A stretch of 64,000 bases of DNA, taken from assembly GCA_046350375.1 (NCBI GenBank), contig JAXMAO010000010.1, positions 62,001-126,000 of the forward strand, written 5' to 3'. The notes beneath the pieces are model-generated. The model made no database searches. It was not told where the DNA came from and worked only from the letters and a program-made list of their open reading frames with translations. Made by a program: the position numbers and the translations under genes. Below, piece after piece: positions 61,273 through 64,000 of the stretch. Positions within the stretch are counted from its first letter, which is position 1; each line of letters opens with the position of its first letter. This stretch comes from JAXMAO01 sp046350375 (GTDB lineage: Bacteria > Planctomycetota > Phycisphaerae > UBA1845 > UTPLA1).

Positions 61273-62139
61273 TCAGTGCTTGTGGGCCGGCTCGTCGGCG
61301 GGCGACTCGGACTGCACGTAGTCGGGCAGGACGTTGTCGCTGGCGATGATCTCGACGCGCTCGTTGGGGGCGTTGCCGGCCTCGTTGTAGGCGACCGGGT
61401 TCAGCCGGTCGTTGTCGACGCACGAGATGACGCGCAACTGGCTCCAGCGGACGCCGTGCTGGTGCAGCCCCTTCGCGACGGCCATGGCGCGGGCGAGCGC
61501 CAGCTCCATGCCGCGGTCGGCGGCGCGGGCGGCCTCGGAGGCGCTGACGTGGCCGCGAACCTCGATGATGAATCGCAGCCCGCGGACGCGCTCGGCGACC
61601 TCGCGCACGGTGCGCGTGCCATCCTTGCCGAAGCGCGACTGCTCGTGGGAAAAGGGGACGCGCCCGCACAGCCCGCGGTAGTCGCTGGGACGGATGGACT
61701 GGACGTCGTGATCCTTGCCGAGCGGGCCGGGCTGCTGCGGATCGACGCTGTTGCGCCGCTGGCGGAGATAGGCGATCAGCGGCAGGTCGCTCGGGTCGTT
61801 GGAGTCGGGACTGACGGGGTTGTTGAAGGCCTCGCGAATGCCGATCACCAGGTCGAGCATGCCCGACTGCGTCGTGGCGCCCGACTGGGCCTGGTCGCCG
61901 GTGCCGCCCGCGGCCGCGGGCTTGGGGGCCTTCATGTTCATGGCGAGCATGATGACGAAGAAGCCCATCAGCAGCGCGACGTTGTCGGCGAAGGAGATGA
62001 GCCACTCGGGCGCGCCTTCGTGTTCGCCGCCGCCATGCCCGCCACCGCCGTGGCCGCCGCCATGACCGCCGCCATGGCCGCCGCCATGGCTGCCATGGTC
62101 CTCGTGTTCCTTGTCGTGCTCCTTGGCGTGGTCGGCCAT
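61273..62139 (-). CDS. motB: MotB-like proton-channel stator protein, His/Gly-rich N-terminus
   Basis: The 288-residue protein has an unusual N-terminus with ten His in the first 40 residues, mostly as HGGG repeats, then the MotB membrane helix PEWLISFADNVALLMGFFVI with the channel Asp in FADN, and an OmpA-like peptidoglycan-binding domain (about 165-275: IIEVRGHVSASEAARAADRG, PNERVEII). It pairs with the MotA gene 27 bases upstream in the operon. As no flagellar genes are near, it may drive gliding, transport or another surface process. Confidence 0.85.
   Translation of the reverse strand: MADHAKEHDKEHEDHGSHGGGHGGGHGGGHGGGGHGGGEHEGAPEWLISFADNVALLMGFFVIMLAMNMKAPKPAAAGGTGDQAQSGATTQSGMLDLVIGIREAFNNPVSPDSNDPSDLPLIAYLRQRRNSVDPQQPGPLGKDHDVQSIRPSDYRGLCGRVPFSHEQSRFGKDGTRTVREVAERVRGLRFIIEVRGHVSASEAARAADRGMELALARAMAVAKGLHQHGVRWSQLRVISCVDNDRLNPVAYNEAGNAPNERVEIIASDNVLPDYVQSESPADEPAHKH
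62026..62088. repeat. Period-12 tandem repeat coding HGGG units
   Basis: Repeated GCC/GCC/CAT-type codon groups encode HGGG four or more times in the MotB-like N-terminus. This may expand or shrink by slippage. Confidence 0.7.
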
Positions 62140-62166
62140 GACGAGGCTCCGGCGGCGCGGCCGCGG

Positions 62167-62955
62167 TTAGGCGGCGTTGCGGACCTTCTCGCGATGCGGA
62201 CCGGGGATGAACGCCAGCATCTTCTCCATGGTGATGCGCGGGTTGTCGCCGGCCTGGATCGACAGCACCCCCTGAAGCATCATCTCGCGGTTGAGAATCT
62301 CCTCGCTCGAGCGCATGCCCAGCTTGTCGCCGATCGGCCCGGCGATCGCGTTCGCGAGAATGGCGCCGTACATGGTGGCCACGACAGCCAGCGCGAGCAT
62401 GTGACCCAGCTTGCCGACGTCGGCGGTCGCCAGGTTGCCGAACATACCGACCTGCCCGACCAGCGTTCCGACCAGGCCGTAGCCCGGGCCGTAGAGCTTC
62501 AGCAGGTCGAAGAACTTCTTGCCGGCCTTGTGGCGCTCCTGCATGGCGAGGATTTCCATCCGCAGTGTCTGTTCGATGGCGGCCGGTTCGAGGCCGTCGA
62601 TCGCCATGCGGAAGCCCTGCGCCAGGAAGCCGTCGACCTGCTTGATGCTCTCCATGTCGCCTTCGAGCGAGAGGAAGCCTTCGCGCCGCGCCTTTTCGCC
62701 AAGCTTGACGACCGACTGGATCACCTGGCCCGGCGGCTTGGACTTGTTGAGCAGGAAGCGCTTGATGAAGCCGGGAATGGCGAGCACCTTGTCGAGCGGC
62801 ATCGCCAGGAAGGTGACGGAGATGCTGCCCACGCCCACCATGAGCACGCCTTCCATCGAATAGAACATCGCCAGGTGCCCGTGCGACACCTCGTAGAAGA
62901 CGTAGCCCAGCGTGCCGAAGCCGACGAGCAGTCCGACGATACTTGCAATGTCCAC
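62167..62955 (-). CDS. motA: MotA-like proton-channel stator protein
   Basis: The 262-residue protein has four membrane helices: DIASIVGLLVGFGTLGYVF, FYSMEGVLMVGVGSISVTFL, and, after a cytoplasmic loop, LLKLYGPGYGLVGTLVGQVG and LALAVVATMYGAILANAIAG, as in MotA. The loop carries the expected charged residues (KLGEKARREGFLSLE, around the rotor-contact region). GTG 62955 has a G-rich site ahead. The gene precedes the MotB-like gene in the same operon. Confidence 0.9.
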   Translation of the reverse strand: MDIASIVGLLVGFGTLGYVFYEVSHGHLAMFYSMEGVLMVGVGSISVTFLAMPLDKVLAIPGFIKRFLLNKSKPPGQVIQSVVKLGEKARREGFLSLEGDMESIKQVDGFLAQGFRMAIDGLEPAAIEQTLRMEILAMQERHKAGKKFFDLLKLYGPGYGLVGTLVGQVGMFGNLATADVGKLGHMLALAVVATMYGAILANAIAGPIGDKLGMRSSEEILNREMMLQGVLSIQAGDNPRITMEKMLAFIPGPHREKVRNAA

Positions 62956-63178
62956 CGCAACATTCCCCCCGCCGCGCGAACGCTTAGACTGCCGGCCGCG
63001 ATGCGCAGCCTCCGCGACGCTCCCTGCATCGGCCCGGCGGCCTGAACGCTTCACGTTCGCGGTGCGAGGTCCGAGATCATCGCCGGTCGCGCCGCCGCGG
63101 GCGTGCGCCGCGCGCGGCTTCCGCGCCGGGCAATCGCCCAGCCGCGCACCGCCCGCTACCATGCGCGCGGAGGCGCGC

Positions 63179-63997
63179 ATGGCCCGATACTCATGGACCG
63201 ACCGCGGCGTGGTCATCACCGGGGCGTCGAGCGGCATCGGGCGCGCCCTGGCGCAGGCGCTGGCGCCGCAACGGCCGCGGCTGGCGCTGGTGGCGCGGCG
63301 CGCGGATCGGCTGATCGAATTGCGCGACGCGCTGCGCGGCGCGGGCTGCCCGAACGCCACCGCGATCGCGCTCGACCTGACCGCCGCCGACGCCGGCGAC
63401 CGGCTGGTCGAGGCGCTGCGCCGCGAGCAATTCTCGACTGACGTGCTCGTCAACAACGCCGGCGCGGGCGAGTATGGCGACTTCGCCGCACAGGACCCGG
63501 CGGCGGTGGAGCGGATGCTGCGGCTTAACATCGACGCGGTCGTGCGGCTGACGCATGCCCTGCTGCCGGACATGCTGCAGCGCCGCGCCGGGCAGATTCT
63601 GAACGTCGCCAGCCTGGCGGGGTTGAATCCGTTCCCGTTCATGTCCGCCTACGCCGCCAGCAAGGCGTTCGTCATCAACTTCTCGCTCGGTCTGCGGGCC
63701 GAACTGGCCGATCGGGGCGTGGTCGTGTCGTGCCTCTGCCCGGGCACGACGCGGACCGAGTTCTTCGACCATGGCGGGCTGGAGCAGCGGCGCGGCGAGT
63801 TTCTGAAGCTGGGCGCCGAGCCGCAGGCGGTCGCGCAGGCGGCGCTGCGCGGACTGGCGGCCGGCCGGGCGCTGATCGTGCCGGGGTGGAGCAACCGCCT
63901 TTCGGCGGTCGTGCAGCGCCACCTGCCGCCGATGCTGCTGGCGCGGCTGCTGGCGAAGTGCTTGCGGCCCGGCGCGGCGCCGCCGGCTCAGGCGTGA
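63179..63997 (+). CDS. Short-chain dehydrogenase/reductase, membrane-lipid type
   Basis: The 272-residue protein has ITGASSGIGRALAQALA (about 13-29), NNAGAGEYGDF, the Ser in LNVASLAG, YAASKAFVINFS (Tyr-xxx-Lys) and CPGTTRTEFF. The C-terminal extension with a hydrophobic end (LPPMLLARLLAKCL) suits the subgroup that acts on lipids or long-chain substrates. Start ATG 63179 with GGAGG 5 bases upstream. It is divergent from motA with a 220-base gap. Confidence 0.86.
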   Translation: MARYSWTDRGVVITGASSGIGRALAQALAPQRPRLALVARRADRLIELRDALRGAGCPNATAIALDLTAADAGDRLVEALRREQFSTDVLVNNAGAGEYGDFAAQDPAAVERMLRLNIDAVVRLTHALLPDMLQRRAGQILNVASLAGLNPFPFMSAYAASKAFVINFSLGLRAELADRGVVVSCLCPGTTRTEFFDHGGLEQRRGEFLKLGAEPQAVAQAALRGLAAGRALIVPGWSNRLSAVVQRHLPPMLLARLLAKCLRPGAAPPAQA

Positions 63998-64000
63998 ACC

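Noticed and set aside
1..64000. CRISPR arrays, insertion sequences, integrases or tRNA genes
   Set aside because: No regularly spaced repeats, transposase or integrase motifs, or tRNA-like T-arm outside the tmRNA were recognised. A covariance-model scan would be needed to exclude tRNAs fully.

Overview
The window is very GC-rich bacterial chromosomal DNA, most likely from a planctomycete or close relative, perhaps an assembled metagenome bin. The evidence is an EF-G of the spirochaete/planctomycete/delta type (mitochondrial-like), a thiamine-phosphate synthase with the N-terminal extra domain common in planctomycetes, a PEP-CTERM-like exported protein, short GGCACAGGCT...AGCCTGTG-type hairpins, HEAT-repeat and zinc-ribbon membrane proteins, and several transcripts that appear leaderless. 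This assignment is an inference. No IS element, CRISPR array, prophage, rRNA or tRNA was recognised; the one RNA gene is a tmRNA.

Region 1 (1-16190) is the metabolic core. At the left edge lies the gamma domain of a 2-oxoacid oxidoreductase, divergent from a sigma-54 response regulator. Then a leftward operon runs from about 15712 to 2680: hypF (C-terminal domain only), hypC, hypD, hypE (frame-broken), a receiver protein, a membrane histidine kinase, hydB-hydG-hydD-hydA (a group 3b-like, NAD(P)-linked cytosolic [NiFe] hydrogenase), its maturation protease, hypA, NAD-malic enzyme and hypB. Many genes overlap by 1-4 bases or are a few bases apart. The set suggests disposal or recovery of reducing equivalents: malate to pyruvate plus NAD(P)H, and NAD(P)H to or from H2, under its own two-component control.

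Region 2 (16191-23694, leftward) holds cell-envelope genes: an M28 peptidase lipoprotein, an uncharacterised protein, a membrane-anchored helical protein, a lipoprotein, a HEAT-like secreted protein, lgt and a metallo-beta-lactamase-fold hydrolase. Region 3 (23812-31721, rightward) has nrdR with a putative self-binding site in its promoter, a second ATP-cone-like protein, a methyltransferase, an amidase-fold membrane protein, a kinase/phosphatase pair, a haem-motif PEP-CTERM protein and a GspE/PilB ATPase.

Region 4 (31952-39246, mostly leftward) is translation: fusA and the thrS-infC-rpmI-rplT cluster. Region 5 (39303-48178, rightward) has small membrane proteins, an SDR, a TPR protein, holA, a lipoprotein, ssrA and a two-gene polar amino acid ABC transporter. 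Region 6 (48233-63997) is mixed: an Mpo1-like protein, an RNase HII relative, a membrane protein, PAP2 lipoprotein, alcohol dehydrogenase-type enzyme, thiE (interrupted), an M1 aminopeptidase, rpiB overlapping a TsaC-phosphatase fusion, cysteine desulfurase, rfbD, a MotA/MotB pair with a His-rich MotB, and an SDR.

A caution for the reader: hypE, the gene at 19821-21434, thiE, and two small genes show single-base frame changes or a stop in otherwise conserved sequence. The simplest reading is indel errors in the assembly, although true gene decay cannot be excluded from this sequence alone.
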